Source of the DNA: CALCNS01 sp964425745
Lineage (GTDB): Bacteria; Bacillota; JAAYKD01
Direction of reading: 5' to 3'
DNA: 64,000 nucleotides
NCBI GenBank assembly: GCA_964425745.1
Contig: CAYRNW010000008.1
Location: forward strand, 43,659-107,658
The notes beneath the pieces are model-generated. The model was given only the letters and a program-made list of their open reading frames with translations, did no database searches and was not told where the DNA came from. Positions 44,660-54,947 of the stretch are shown here, one piece after another (position 1 is the stretch's first letter; each line of letters opens with the position of its first letter). Made by a program: the position numbers and the translations under genes.

Positions 44660-45586
44660 ATGAAAACAACGACCGATATTGTCATTATAGGAGCTGGCCC
44701 TGCTGGCATGGCCGCTGCTTTGTATGCGAGCAGAGCCGGTAGGGAAACCGTAATCATAGAAAAATACTATCCGGGCGGACAAGCCTTTCAAACCTTTCAT
44801 ATTGAAAACTACCCCGGTGTTAAGAGCATTGATGGTCCAGGGCTTTCAGAAGTTATGAGCGAGCAAGCGACTTCTTTTGGGGCAAAATTGTTGATTCAAG
44901 AAGTCAAAACCCTCGACCTAAAAGCAAACCCTAAGAAAATTATGTTCCGCAATGGAGATGAGTTGGAAGCCAAAGCTGTCATTTTAGCAATGGGTGCTCA
45001 GCCCAAACATTTGGATGCTCCCGGAGAAGTTGAATTTACCGGAAAAGGGGTATCATACTGTGCAACCTGTGACGGCGCCTTCTACCGGGGAAAAGAGATT
45101 GCGGTGGTTGGTGGTGGAGATTCTGCTTTAGAAGAAACAATGTTCTTGACCCGCTTTGCTTCAAAGGTTACTATTATCCATCGCCGAAATGAGTTCCGTG
45201 CAACGCAAATCATTCAAGATCGTATCAAGAAAGAAGCGAAGGTTTCTTTTTTGACGCCATACATCGTAAAAGAGGTCTTGGGAGAAGAAAAAATGACCGG
45301 TTTACAATTAATTAATCGCGAAACTAATGAAGAGGTTTTTCTACCGGCAGCTGGGGTTTTTGTCTATGTGGGCTACGCCCCTCAAACCGAACTGGTAGAA
45401 GGCCTAGTTGAGCTTGAAAATGGTTATATTGTAACCAACGAAACGAATTTAGCTACATCGGTGCCAGGGGTTTTTGCCGCGGGAGATTTAAGAGTAAAAA
45501 ACTTACGTCAAGTTGTGACTGCTGTCGCCGACGGTGCGATTGCTGCGGTTAGTGCCGATCATTGGTTGGACCAACAAGAATCTTAA
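44660..45586 (+). CDS. trxB: Thioredoxin reductase (NADPH-type, TrxB)
   Basis: 308 residues: FAD motif 'IVIIGAGPAGMAAALYASRAG', redox-active CATC in 'YCATCDGAFY', NAD(P) motif 'VVGGGDSALEETMFL' and the C-terminal FAD motif 'GVFAAGDLR'. It reduces thioredoxin-like partners. ATG 44660, one base after the iscU stop, has AAGGGTG upstream; an in-frame GTG at 44651 is an alternative. Being in the isc operon suggests reductant supply for Fe-S assembly. Confidence 0.93.
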   Translation: MKTTTDIVIIGAGPAGMAAALYASRAGRETVIIEKYYPGGQAFQTFHIENYPGVKSIDGPGLSEVMSEQATSFGAKLLIQEVKTLDLKANPKKIMFRNGDELEAKAVILAMGAQPKHLDAPGEVEFTGKGVSYCATCDGAFYRGKEIAVVGGGDSALEETMFLTRFASKVTIIHRRNEFRATQIIQDRIKKEAKVSFLTPYIVKEVLGEEKMTGLQLINRETNEEVFLPAAGVFVYVGYAPQTELVEGLVELENGYIVTNETNLATSVPGVFAAGDLRVKNLRQVVTAVADGAIAAVSADHWLDQQES

Positions 45587-47170
<1,584 letters not shown>

Positions 47171-47180
47171 AGAAATAGTT

Positions 47181-47212
47181 GCAGGCGTGGTTTTTAACTG
47201 CGCCTGCTTTTT
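47181..47212 (+). terminator. Rho-independent terminator of guaB
   Basis: Seven-bp GC-rich stem GCAGGCG/CGCCTGC (47181-47187, 47201-47207) followed by five T. Confidence 0.78.
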
Positions 47213-47316
47213 ATGACGTTGCATTACAGGATAATTCGTCGGATTTCATGGTAAGAAGGGAAGAACTCTTTGCATATAGAAATACAAATAGAATGTCCTG
47301 AAAAGGAGGAACGCTG

Positions 47317-48534
47317 TTGCCACGATACCCAAAAATCACACCCCCATTGATACCCATGCCTAGAAAAGTACGATGGCATAAGCCCGATGTCCAATTACCT
47401 TCACCCTTTATCCTTTGGCTGGACAAAAAAGATTTGATTTATTTTAATGAAATATTGCAGGAGTTTGTTCAACAAGTAGAAGAACAGTTGGGGATTTCTG
47501 TGGAAATCTCATGTGCAGCAAAACCTCCCACCGGATTCCACCTGTCTCTTGAGGCAGAAGCAACTCGCTTTCGACATGACCAAGGATACCGATTGGAAAT
47601 TTCCGAGCAATCAATGCGAATTGAAGCGAAGAGTACAGTCGGAGTTGCTTTGGGGATCCAAACCTTGTTGCAAATTCTTTTATTTAGCGGTAGAACCGTC
47701 CCCACCTGTTACATTACAGATTATCCAGATTTAGATTTACGTGGGGTTTATGTCAACTTGTTCAATGGTGGGGTACCTCGTCAAGAAACCTTCCAAGAAA
47801 TGATCCGGTTTTTATCGGCACTAAAATTGAATCGACTCGATATATTTTTGGCGGACGAAGCAGCGAGAGGATTGTTTCATGATTGGCAAAAGTTTAATAT
47901 ACAGCAGTATGGTATTAATCGCGGAGTAGATGTGGTCTGGCACCATCATGCAGTGATACAGAAGTCCCATGATGAGGTTCTCTTTCTTCCTCTGGCAGAG
48001 GGAAAGGTATTTACCGGTTTTGGTCCTGTCAGTTCAGATCAATTTCAAGAATGGATGCTGCTGTATCAAAACCAAACAGAAAAAGGGATATCATTTGGCT
48101 TGCATCCGCAAACCGGACTAACCCCAACATTGATATTTTTGCTTTATCCATTGGTGACATTTGCTGCGAAAGCCTGGTGTCAAGAGAGCAACACTGAGGA
48201 AGAGGGCCATGCATGGCTCGACGAGATTTATTTTCACGAAAGAAGCGGATCTGCCGCTGCCTCATGTCGGGATCTTGCAATGGCAGTTGTTAATCCTAAA
48301 GACCCTCTACAAAGAGAACAATGGCTTGAAATTGTTTTACGGGAACAAGCCCAGTTGGAGTATTTGGAGTTTCAACGCACAGGAGGGAAATGGCTCCTCA
48401 ATGAGTTACAACTAACCTGTGATTTACTCATCCATTATCTGAGAAATGAATCTGACAGTATGACTCTTACTCAAGCTTATCAGCAATATCGTGACCGAAG
48501 ATATTTACCCAAAACTGACCGATCTTTTGAGTAA
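47317..48534 (+). CDS. GH20 (beta-hexosaminidase)-like protein, probably non-catalytic
   Basis: 405 residues from TTG 47317 with AAGGAGG seven bases upstream. Residues about 85-180 match the GH20b domain and the start of the GH20 barrel: 'YRLEISEQSMRIEAKSTVGV', 'GIQTLLQI', 'ITDYPDLDLRGVYVNLF' and 'MIRFLSALKLNRLDIFLAD'. The family's catalytic Asp-Glu (in an H-x-G-x-D-E region) is not found and the protein is shorter than a full enzyme. No signal peptide. The C-terminal half is unlike the family. It may be a degenerate or repurposed sugar-binding protein. It lies just before an aminotransferase gene. Confidence 0.65.
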   Translation: MPRYPKITPPLIPMPRKVRWHKPDVQLPSPFILWLDKKDLIYFNEILQEFVQQVEEQLGISVEISCAAKPPTGFHLSLEAEATRFRHDQGYRLEISEQSMRIEAKSTVGVALGIQTLLQILLFSGRTVPTCYITDYPDLDLRGVYVNLFNGGVPRQETFQEMIRFLSALKLNRLDIFLADEAARGLFHDWQKFNIQQYGINRGVDVVWHHHAVIQKSHDEVLFLPLAEGKVFTGFGPVSSDQFQEWMLLYQNQTEKGISFGLHPQTGLTPTLIFLLYPLVTFAAKAWCQESNTEEEGHAWLDEIYFHERSGSAAASCRDLAMAVVNPKDPLQREQWLEIVLREQAQLEYLEFQRTGGKWLLNELQLTCDLLIHYLRNESDSMTLTQAYQQYRDRRYLPKTDRSFE

Positions 48535-48580
48535 TACAGAAAAAAACTCTGCGAATAATAATTTTAGGAGGATGAAATTC

Positions 48581-49750
48581 ATGTCAATGACCAAAAACAA
48601 AGAAATGCTCTTGATTCCCGGACCTACACCTGTTTCCGATGAAGTGTATGATGCTCTAGCGGGGGAGACCTATTCGCATACGGACCCACGCTTTGTTGCC
48701 AATTACAAAAATGCAATTGCCATGACCAAAGAGATGTTTCACTGTCAAGATGGACAGGTTTTCGTAATCTGTGGCACCGGCACCTTAGCCATGGAAATGG
48801 CTTTGGTCAATACTGTCAAACCTGGTGAACGGATTTTGGTTTTATCGCATGGCTATTTTGGAGATCGCTACATTCAATTGGGCAAAGTCTTTGGTATTGA
48901 AGTGGATACCCTACAAGCAACCTGGGGAGAGCATGTATGTTTATCAAAACTGCGTGAAATGCTTGCCTCTAAAACCTATAAAGCCGTTACTGTGACACAT
49001 GTAGATACATCCACCGGAGTCATGGCAGATCTAGAAATGCTGGTTCCGTTGATTAAAGCAAGCGGTGCTCTGCTCATTTTAGATGGGGTTTGTGCTACTG
49101 CGGCAGTGGAAGAAAACATGGCTAAGCAGTATGCCGATAATCCGGAATATCGCATCGACGTTGTCTTAACAGGCAGTCAAAAAGCGATTGGAGTTCCACC
49201 GGGTATTGCAATTCTGGCGTTCGGCCCCAAAGCATTAGCTGCAAGGGATGCCATGGGCAATATTCCTGCCTATTATACGGATCTAAAGATGTGGCAACCA
49301 GTCATGGAAAATCCGTCTAAATATTTCGCTACTCCAGCTGTGAATATGGTCAATGCCTATGAAGCAGGAATGAAATTAGTGTTGGCTGAAGGATTAGAAG
49401 CTCGCTACCAACGCCACTCCAAAACCGCTCGTGCTATGCGAAAAGCCTTGGCTTCCTATGGTATGAAAGCATTGGCGCAAGAAGATCACGCTGCACCTAC
49501 TTTGACCTGTGTTGTTTATCCTGAGGGTGTCCAAGATGTTGCTTTCCGCAATTATTTGGCTGAAAAAGGGATGGTTATTTCCGGTGCTTTGGCAGGATTA
49601 GCGGGTAAGGCTTTCCGCTTAGGTCATATGGGTAATACGACTACGGCGATGTTGGAAAAAGCGCTTCTGCTCATGGCTGAGGCATTGGCAGATCAAGGGA
49701 TTAAGGTATCGGCAGAAAAGGCAGTTGAGATTTTTAGAACAGAAATCTAG
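48581..49750 (+). CDS. Alanine-glyoxylate aminotransferase family protein (class V), second copy
   Basis: 389 residues; 'LLIPGPTPVSDEVYDAL', 'VICGTGTLAMEMALVNTVKPGE', pocket Asp in 'LILDGVCAT', PLP lysine in 'LTGSQKAIGVPPG'. It resembles archaeal/bacterial AGXT-like and serine-pyruvate transaminases. ATG 48581 is eight bases after AGGAGG; a closer in-frame ATG at 48572 overlaps that site. It is distinct from the family member at 23085-24239. Likely substrates are alanine or serine with glyoxylate. Confidence 0.88.
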   Translation: MSMTKNKEMLLIPGPTPVSDEVYDALAGETYSHTDPRFVANYKNAIAMTKEMFHCQDGQVFVICGTGTLAMEMALVNTVKPGERILVLSHGYFGDRYIQLGKVFGIEVDTLQATWGEHVCLSKLREMLASKTYKAVTVTHVDTSTGVMADLEMLVPLIKASGALLILDGVCATAAVEENMAKQYADNPEYRIDVVLTGSQKAIGVPPGIAILAFGPKALAARDAMGNIPAYYTDLKMWQPVMENPSKYFATPAVNMVNAYEAGMKLVLAEGLEARYQRHSKTARAMRKALASYGMKALAQEDHAAPTLTCVVYPEGVQDVAFRNYLAEKGMVISGALAGLAGKAFRLGHMGNTTTAMLEKALLLMAEALADQGIKVSAEKAVEIFRTEI

Positions 49751-49780
49751 GGAGCCTTTCTTCTGAGTTGCAAACAAAGC

Positions 49781-49810
49781 GGGTCGTTTCTACTTGAAAC
49801 GACCCTTTTT
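49781..49810 (+). terminator. Rho-independent terminator ahead of nadD
   Basis: Perfect 10-bp stem GGGTCGTTTC/GAAACGACCC (49781-49790, 49796-49805) with five T. It lies only 13 bases upstream of the nadD start, so nadD transcription must read through it or start within it. Confidence 0.85.
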
Positions 49811-49823
49811 AAGGAGGTTTATC

Positions 49824-50417
49824 ATGATTATTGTGTTTGGAGGTTCCTTCAATCCACCTACGTTAGCTCATCTTCAATTAGCAAGATTGGTTCTGCAGGA
49901 ACCCGGGGTGTCGAAGGTGGTATGGATCCCGGTTGGCGATAATTATGATAAACCTGATTTGATTAGCTGTCGTCATCGCTTGGCGATGTGCGAAAGACTT
50001 TTGCAAGCAGAACCTCGGATGTTCCTTTCAGACATTGAATGCAATGGAGATTTGCCCAAAGGATCATTTCATACCTTGAACGCATTACAAAAACAAGTTG
50101 GGGAAGAACCGTTAGTCTTCTTGGTAGGTACCGATCATCTTTTAACCTTACCAAAATGGATTGAAGCAGATCGATTACTACAGCAATTCAAAATTTGGAT
50201 CGTCCCACGTCCGGGGTATCCGGTTGACAATCGCTTTGAAAATCAAACCTTTTTGAGTCAATACCAAGAACAGCTCCGATTTCTAACTCATTTTCCACAG
50301 TTACCCATGAGTGCTTCCGAAGTGCGAATGCAAATTGCATCGGGAGTATACCCCAAAGGTCTCGTTCATCCGCGCGTGTGGGAGTACATCTCTCAAGAGG
50401 GATTATATGGAGTGTGA
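49824..50417 (+). CDS. nadD: Nicotinate-nucleotide adenylyltransferase
   Basis: 197-residue nucleotidyltransferase that adenylates NaMN to NaAD. Has the HxGH-type 'GGSFNPPTLAH' (T/H variant typical of NadD), 'WIPVGDNYDKPD' and 'MSASEVRMQIASG' (ISST/S-x-x-R-type motif). ATG 49824 follows AAGGAGG; the longer in-frame ATG 49794 would lie in the terminator. It precedes nadE by five bases, so two successive steps of NAD synthesis are coupled. Confidence 0.92.
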   Translation: MIIVFGGSFNPPTLAHLQLARLVLQEPGVSKVVWIPVGDNYDKPDLISCRHRLAMCERLLQAEPRMFLSDIECNGDLPKGSFHTLNALQKQVGEEPLVFLVGTDHLLTLPKWIEADRLLQQFKIWIVPRPGYPVDNRFENQTFLSQYQEQLRFLTHFPQLPMSASEVRMQIASGVYPKGLVHPRVWEYISQEGLYGV

Positions 50418-50421
50418 TACC

Positions 50422-52359
50422 ATGATTGAAACAAAAGAATTGGGATTTATCCGAATTGCTCTTCCTGAAATCGAAATTACGCTTGGTGATGCTCGCGAAA
50501 ACCGAAGCAAAATTGAAGCGATTATGCAAGAGGCAAGCCAAAAAGGGTGTCATTGGGTTTTATTTCCGTCTATGATTATGACTGGCATCAGCCTTGGAGA
50601 TCTGTTTTATCAAGAAAAGATTCTTCGTGAAGCCAAAGAACAAATCCTTGACTTGGCAAAAGCCAGTCTAGCTTGGCAATGTATGGCCAATATCGGCTTT
50701 CCCTTTGTTTGGAATCAGAGGATTTTTGTGTGTCAAGCAGTGATTGGGAAAGGGAGAGTTTGGTCTTTGCAGCCGCAAAGAATACTCGACTCTGAGGCAA
50801 GAGCGTTTTCAGCATGGACTTTCGGAGATGAACTTCGAGTCGATTTTGGACCTTGGCAGGTACCTGTAGGGAATCATCTTTTACGCGAGGAGCAGACAGG
50901 ATTAACATTCCAGATCTTACAAGGTGCAGAAGGGTTCCATTATGCAAACTTTGCAGATAAATGTTCCACTGCATCAGTTTATTTATGGGCAGATCATCGG
51001 GAAGCAACTGCGGACCGAGCAGCAAAGACCAGAGCTTATTTAGAACAAGTAAGCCGGCTTCAGCCTTCAATATGGGGCTATTCGTCACCAGGGATCGGAG
51101 AATCCAGTGGAGATACTGTCTACGATGGATATCGGGCTCTTTGTGAAAATGGTATGACCATTACTGAAACTAATTATGGAGTTGCAGAAGGTTTCCTGAG
51201 ATCAGATGCCCATTATTTAAAAATTCAGCTCATACAAAGAAAAAGTCATTCCATGATTAGAAGCCCAGAGAATCTTGTCTCTAAGTTGGCTAACAATCTT
51301 GAGTTACCTCGCTTTACCAATTCCTCCAAGGTTGGAGAATTGGAGTATCCAGTCATACGGAACCCATGGTTGCCGATCAATCTCGAAGAGCGACGTAGAT
51401 ATTGCAGTGAACTTTTCCGGTTACAGGTCAGTGCTCTGGCCAGACGACTCAAACATACCAGGAGTACCTATGTTGTGCTGGGAGTTTCGGGAGGCCTCGA
51501 TTCGACATTATCGTTATTAGTGGCTACAGAAGCATATAAGATGTTGGGCAAATCGAGTAGCCAGGTGTTAGCCGTAACCATGCCCGGTTTTGGAACCAGC
51601 GACAGAACCTACACGAATGCTTTGAACCTTATGCAATCGCTTCAAGTCACACAACGTGAAGTCAGTATTGTAGCAGCTTGTGAACAACACTTCAGAGATA
51701 TCGGTCATCCCATGGATCGACACGATGTAACCTTTGAGAACACGCAAGCGCGGGAACGGACCCAAATTCTCATGGATATCGCGAATCAAGTCAACGGGCT
51801 AGTGCTGGGTACGGGGGATTTATCGGAGATCGCACTTGGCTGGTGTACTTATAACGGAGATCAAATGAGTATGTATAATCCCAATCATTCGTTGACCAAG
51901 ACCATGATTCGTGAAGTGGTATTGTGGTATGCAAACTCTTCAAACAATGAAATGTTGAGCAAAACCTTGAATGATATTGTGGAAACGCCGGTCAGTCCAG
52001 AGCTTCTGCCCAGTTTTGGCAATGAATTTCATCAAAAAACTGAAGACACACTGGGACCCTACGAAGTTCATGAATTTTATCTATATCACATGGCGATTTG
52101 TGGATTACCCGCCAAGGATCTTTTGTTTTTAGTAGAAAGAGCGTTTCCAGAGTATTCTTCTGCTAAATTGCTACAGTGGTTAAAAACATTTTATCGACGT
52201 TTTCTGAGTCAGCAATTTAAACGATCTCCCTCTGCCGATGGAGCTCGTGTGACCGGATTCAGCTTGTCTCCACGAGGGGATTGGCAAATGCCTTCCGATT
52301 TACAATTTCAGAATTGGTTGCTTGAATTGGAAAATTCGACTGACACCTTGATTAATTGA
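50422..52359 (+). CDS. nadE: NAD+ synthetase of the glutamine-dependent architecture, with a degenerate glutaminase domain
   Basis: About 645 residues from ATG 50422 (ATG 50407 is also possible). The C-terminal half is a complete synthetase: P-loop SGGLDS (356-361), 'TMPGFGTSDRTYTNA', 'ENTQARERTQILMDIAN' and 'GTGDLSEIALGW'. It amidates NaAD to NAD+. The N-terminal half (1-280) has the nitrilase-fold outline of the glutaminase domain. The catalytic Glu of 'PELxLTGY' is Ser50, the Lys of 'VPK' is Gln119 and the Cys of 'EICED' is Leu166. All three residues of the triad are thus missing. It probably uses free ammonia, or gets it from a partner. Coupled to nadD. Confidence 0.92.
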   Translation: MIETKELGFIRIALPEIEITLGDARENRSKIEAIMQEASQKGCHWVLFPSMIMTGISLGDLFYQEKILREAKEQILDLAKASLAWQCMANIGFPFVWNQRIFVCQAVIGKGRVWSLQPQRILDSEARAFSAWTFGDELRVDFGPWQVPVGNHLLREEQTGLTFQILQGAEGFHYANFADKCSTASVYLWADHREATADRAAKTRAYLEQVSRLQPSIWGYSSPGIGESSGDTVYDGYRALCENGMTITETNYGVAEGFLRSDAHYLKIQLIQRKSHSMIRSPENLVSKLANNLELPRFTNSSKVGELEYPVIRNPWLPINLEERRRYCSELFRLQVSALARRLKHTRSTYVVLGVSGGLDSTLSLLVATEAYKMLGKSSSQVLAVTMPGFGTSDRTYTNALNLMQSLQVTQREVSIVAACEQHFRDIGHPMDRHDVTFENTQARERTQILMDIANQVNGLVLGTGDLSEIALGWCTYNGDQMSMYNPNHSLTKTMIREVVLWYANSSNNEMLSKTLNDIVETPVSPELLPSFGNEFHQKTEDTLGPYEVHEFYLYHMAICGLPAKDLLFLVERAFPEYSSAKLLQWLKTFYRRFLSQQFKRSPSADGARVTGFSLSPRGDWQMPSDLQFQNWLLELENSTDTLIN

Positions 52360-52376
52360 GAGCGGTTGAGTATAAT
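52348..52376 (+). promoter_or_regulatory. Promoter of the acyltransferase-HAD genes
   Basis: -35 TTGATT (52348-52353), 17-base spacer, perfect -10 TATAAT (52371-52376), overlapping the end of nadE. Confidence 0.72.
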
Positions 52377-52414
52377 AAAACACTAAGGTAGTCTTGGGAG
52401 GAAGGTGATAGATC

Positions 52415-53608
52415 ATGGAAGTACAGCAATCCACACCTACCAAGTCACCTAGAATCCAGTATTATGCGGTTGACATTGCTAAATTTGTATTTGCTTTCAT
52501 CGTTGTTGCCGCCCACATGTACCCTTTCGGGTCTTTTACAACAGCAGGAGACTTCCTGTTAATTCAGGGCATCGCTCGCGTTGTTGTTCCATTTTTCTTC
52601 TTGACATCGGCATTCTTATTTTTTAGTAGAATGCAACCGGACAAACTGAAAGAAGATCAAAGTGTCAGAAGCCTTTGGCGATATGTGGAAAGAATTGGCA
52701 TTATGTATTTCTTCTGGACTCTTCTTATCAATGGATTATTAGCCTTGGGTTATTTTATCCACGGTGTCAAAGCCGGTGTTTTTCAACTAACGAGAAGCTT
52801 TTTCTTGGCAGCTGCTTATCCCTTCCTTGTAACCAGTACCGGACGGACTTCGTTTACGATTTGGCGTCAAGGTTCCTGGGATTTCAGTGGTATTAAAGAT
52901 TTTTTGTATCATATCATACAGCCGTTTAATCAGTACCATCTTTGGTATTTTCCGGCTTTAATGTTAGGTATGGTATTGGTATATTTTTTGCTCAAACGGT
53001 TTCGTCCAATATGGGTCGTTATTCTAGGGGTTTTTCTTTTTTTCCTAGGGTCCCCAGGGGATGCCTATTATGGGATTACTGCCTATGTCCCAATTGTGCG
53101 CGTCTGGATGAATCAATACATATCAATGTTTTATACAACACGTAATGGGGTTTTCTTTGCGACCTTATTCTTGGCAATCGGAGCCTGGTTAGCTTGGAAT
53201 CCAATCAAGGTTCGACCAAAAATTTCTAAAACTATATTTTGGCTGGCTTTTGCTGGTATGTTAATCGAGTCTCAAATATTACGTCATTTTCAGATCCAAA
53301 GGGACTATAATTTTTATTTTTTTTCGATTCCTGCTGCGATATTTCTTCTGTTATGGTTAAAGGAAGTTTCGTTAAAACCTCGTCCGATTTATCAATGGTT
53401 TCGTGAAGCAAGTATCATTGTCTATTGCAGTCACGGAATTTTTGTGATTATGATACCGGCTGTTGTAACATTGATGAACGTTACAGGGTTTCTAAGCAAT
53501 AGTTTATTAAAATTCATTTATGTGTATGGGTTTTCAGTAGGATTTGCTGCTTTGGTTTTATGGCTGGAAAAGAAGCCTAAATTTCAGTGGCTCCGCTATT
53601 TACACTAA
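52415..53608 (+). CDS. Acyltransferase 3 family membrane protein
   Basis: 397 residues with about ten hydrophobic helices. The N-terminus 'YYAVDIAKFVFAFIVVAAHMYPF' carries the family His in helix 1, and the helix 'VVPFFFLTSAFLFF' has the RxxxPxFF-like motif. Such proteins acylate envelope sugars or exopolysaccharides. It ends 23 bases before the HAD gene. Substrate unknown. Confidence 0.87.
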   Translation: MEVQQSTPTKSPRIQYYAVDIAKFVFAFIVVAAHMYPFGSFTTAGDFLLIQGIARVVVPFFFLTSAFLFFSRMQPDKLKEDQSVRSLWRYVERIGIMYFFWTLLINGLLALGYFIHGVKAGVFQLTRSFFLAAAYPFLVTSTGRTSFTIWRQGSWDFSGIKDFLYHIIQPFNQYHLWYFPALMLGMVLVYFLLKRFRPIWVVILGVFLFFLGSPGDAYYGITAYVPIVRVWMNQYISMFYTTRNGVFFATLFLAIGAWLAWNPIKVRPKISKTIFWLAFAGMLIESQILRHFQIQRDYNFYFFSIPAAIFLLLWLKEVSLKPRPIYQWFREASIIVYCSHGIFVIMIPAVVTLMNVTGFLSNSLLKFIYVYGFSVGFAALVLWLEKKPKFQWLRYLH

Positions 53609-53631
53609 AACACGAAAGAGAGGAGACAACA

Positions 53632-54279
53632 ATGTTTAAACCAGAAGGTGTCATCTTTGACTTAGATGGAACATTGATTGATTCCATGGGAATGTGGACC
53701 ACTGTCGATCAGTTATACTTGAAATCAAAGGGTAAACAACCGAAACCGGAATTGGCTTCGATCCTAAAAAAAATGAGTATGAGCCAGACAATCCTACATT
53801 TTCAAAGCGAATACGGAATCGATGAACCCACGGAGCAAATCGTGTCGGAGATTCAAGCGTTAGCCCACGAATCGTATCAGTATCATATCCCTTTAAAAGA
53901 GGGTGCATTAGACTTGCTCCGCCATTTTAAGGATCAGCAAACCCGAATGTGTATTGCTACAGCCAATCATCGACCGCTAGCTGAAGCAGCAATTCAAAGG
54001 CTTGGATTAAGTGAGTTCATGAGTCACTTATTGACCTGTGACGAAGCTGGATTTAGCAAAGAACACCCACAAATTTTTCATCAGGCTTTGGCGATGATGC
54101 AAACCTCTTTACATAAGACGATGGTTTTTGAAGATTCTCTCCATGCCGTTGAAACGGCCAAAGCAGCCGGTTTTTTTGTGGTTGCTGTTTTTGATCCTTC
54201 TGCAGAAGAAGAGGCACCCAAAATTAAAAAGGTCGCCGATTTGTATTTACAGAGTCTTCTGGACTGGCCTAGACTATAG
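53632..54279 (+). CDS. HAD superfamily phosphatase (beta-phosphoglucomutase-like)
   Basis: 215 residues. Motif I 'FDLDGTLIDS' with nucleophile Asp, a helical cap, motif II Thr in 'CIATANH', Lys in the 'FSKEHPQIF' region and motif IV 'FEDSLHAVETAKAAG'. ATG 53632 follows GAGAGGAG. Substrate is not apparent. It shares a transcript with the acyltransferase. Confidence 0.9.
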   Translation: MFKPEGVIFDLDGTLIDSMGMWTTVDQLYLKSKGKQPKPELASILKKMSMSQTILHFQSEYGIDEPTEQIVSEIQALAHESYQYHIPLKEGALDLLRHFKDQQTRMCIATANHRPLAEAAIQRLGLSEFMSHLLTCDEAGFSKEHPQIFHQALAMMQTSLHKTMVFEDSLHAVETAKAAGFFVVAVFDPSAEEEAPKIKKVADLYLQSLLDWPRL

Positions 54280-54283
54280 AAAA

Positions 54284-54323
54284 GAACCCCGACGCGTCAG
54301 AATTTTCTGATGAGTCGGGGTTC
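54284..54323. terminator. Bidirectional terminator hairpin
   Basis: Arms 54284-54293 and 54314-54323 (10 bp perfect, GC-rich) enclosing a second inner TCAG/CTGA stem. U-rich stretches are modest on both strands. It separates the convergent HAD and RidA genes. Confidence 0.75.
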
Positions 54324-54349
54324 CCTTATCGATGAACAGCCAATAAAAA

Positions 54350-54808
54350 CTAATCTTTTAATTTAACAATCATTTCTACTTCTACGGGTGCATTTAGTGG
54401 AAGTTCGGCAACACCGACAGCGGATCGTGCATGTTTGCCTTTATCGTCAAAGATTTTGACCAGTAATTCAGAAGCACCATTGACAACAGCCGGTTGGGCG
54501 GTGAAGCCTTGTGGGCTGGCTACGAAACCGAGAACCTTCACGATTTGTTCAATGTCTTCAACGTTTGCAACGGTGTTAACAGCTGCTAGGCAGTTTAAGG
54601 CACAAATCTTGGCAGCGGCGTAAGCATCTTCTTGAGAAACATCGGAGCCAGCTTTCCCAACATACTGAAGTTTTCCGGCAACAACAGGTAGTTGACCGGA
54701 GGTATAGACATAATTTCCAACTCGCACTGCGGGAACATAGGCTGCGACCGGTTTGGCTGCGACCGGGATTTCTAACCCTAATTCTTCTAAACGTTTTGCA
54801 ATACTCAT
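54350..54808 (-). CDS. RidA family protein (reactive enamine/imine deaminase)
   Basis: 152 residues, YjgF/YER057c/UK114 fold with 'VRVGNYVYTSGQLPV', 'QEDAYAAAKICALNCLAAV' and C-terminal 'VGVAELPLNAPVEVEMIV'. The family-typical longer, YabJ/YoaB-like layout lacks the usual catalytic Arg position ('SAVGVAELP' rather than 'RxxVxVxxLP'), so it may belong to a non-archetypal Rid subgroup. RidA detoxifies 2-aminoacrylate from PLP enzymes. AGGAGG precedes ATG 54808; it is monocistronic. Confidence 0.88.
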   Translation of the reverse strand: MSIAKRLEELGLEIPVAAKPVAAYVPAVRVGNYVYTSGQLPVVAGKLQYVGKAGSDVSQEDAYAAAKICALNCLAAVNTVANVEDIEQIVKVLGFVASPQGFTAQPAVVNGASELLVKIFDDKGKHARSAVGVAELPLNAPVEVEMIVKLKD

Positions 54809-54836
54809 GATACATCCTCCTCATTAATTTTTATAT

Positions 54837-54865
54837 AGTATAACACATTTTCGAAACTTTGACCA
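54837..54865 (-). promoter_or_regulatory. Promoter of the RidA-family gene
   Basis: Minus-strand -35 TGGTCA (54860-54865), 17-base spacer, -10 TATACT (54837-54842). Confidence 0.62.
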
Positions 54866-54887
54866 GTAGTCATTAGAAAATTAAGCC

Positions 54888-54916
54888 TTTTCATTTTCGT
54901 AAAAATGCGCTATAAT
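54888..54916 (+). promoter_or_regulatory. Promoter of the 54948-56391 gene pair
   Basis: -35 TTTTCA (54888-54893), 17-base spacer, perfect -10 TATAAT (54911-54916), 32 bases upstream of the start codon. Confidence 0.62.
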
Positions 54917-54947
54917 GGGAACAAGATAACAAAAGGAGGGGAATCAC

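Noticed and set aside
50311..50421. Longer N-terminus of nadE from 50311
   Set aside because: It overlaps the end of nadD by over 100 bases and encodes no recognisable sequence; starts at 50407 or 50422 are adequate.
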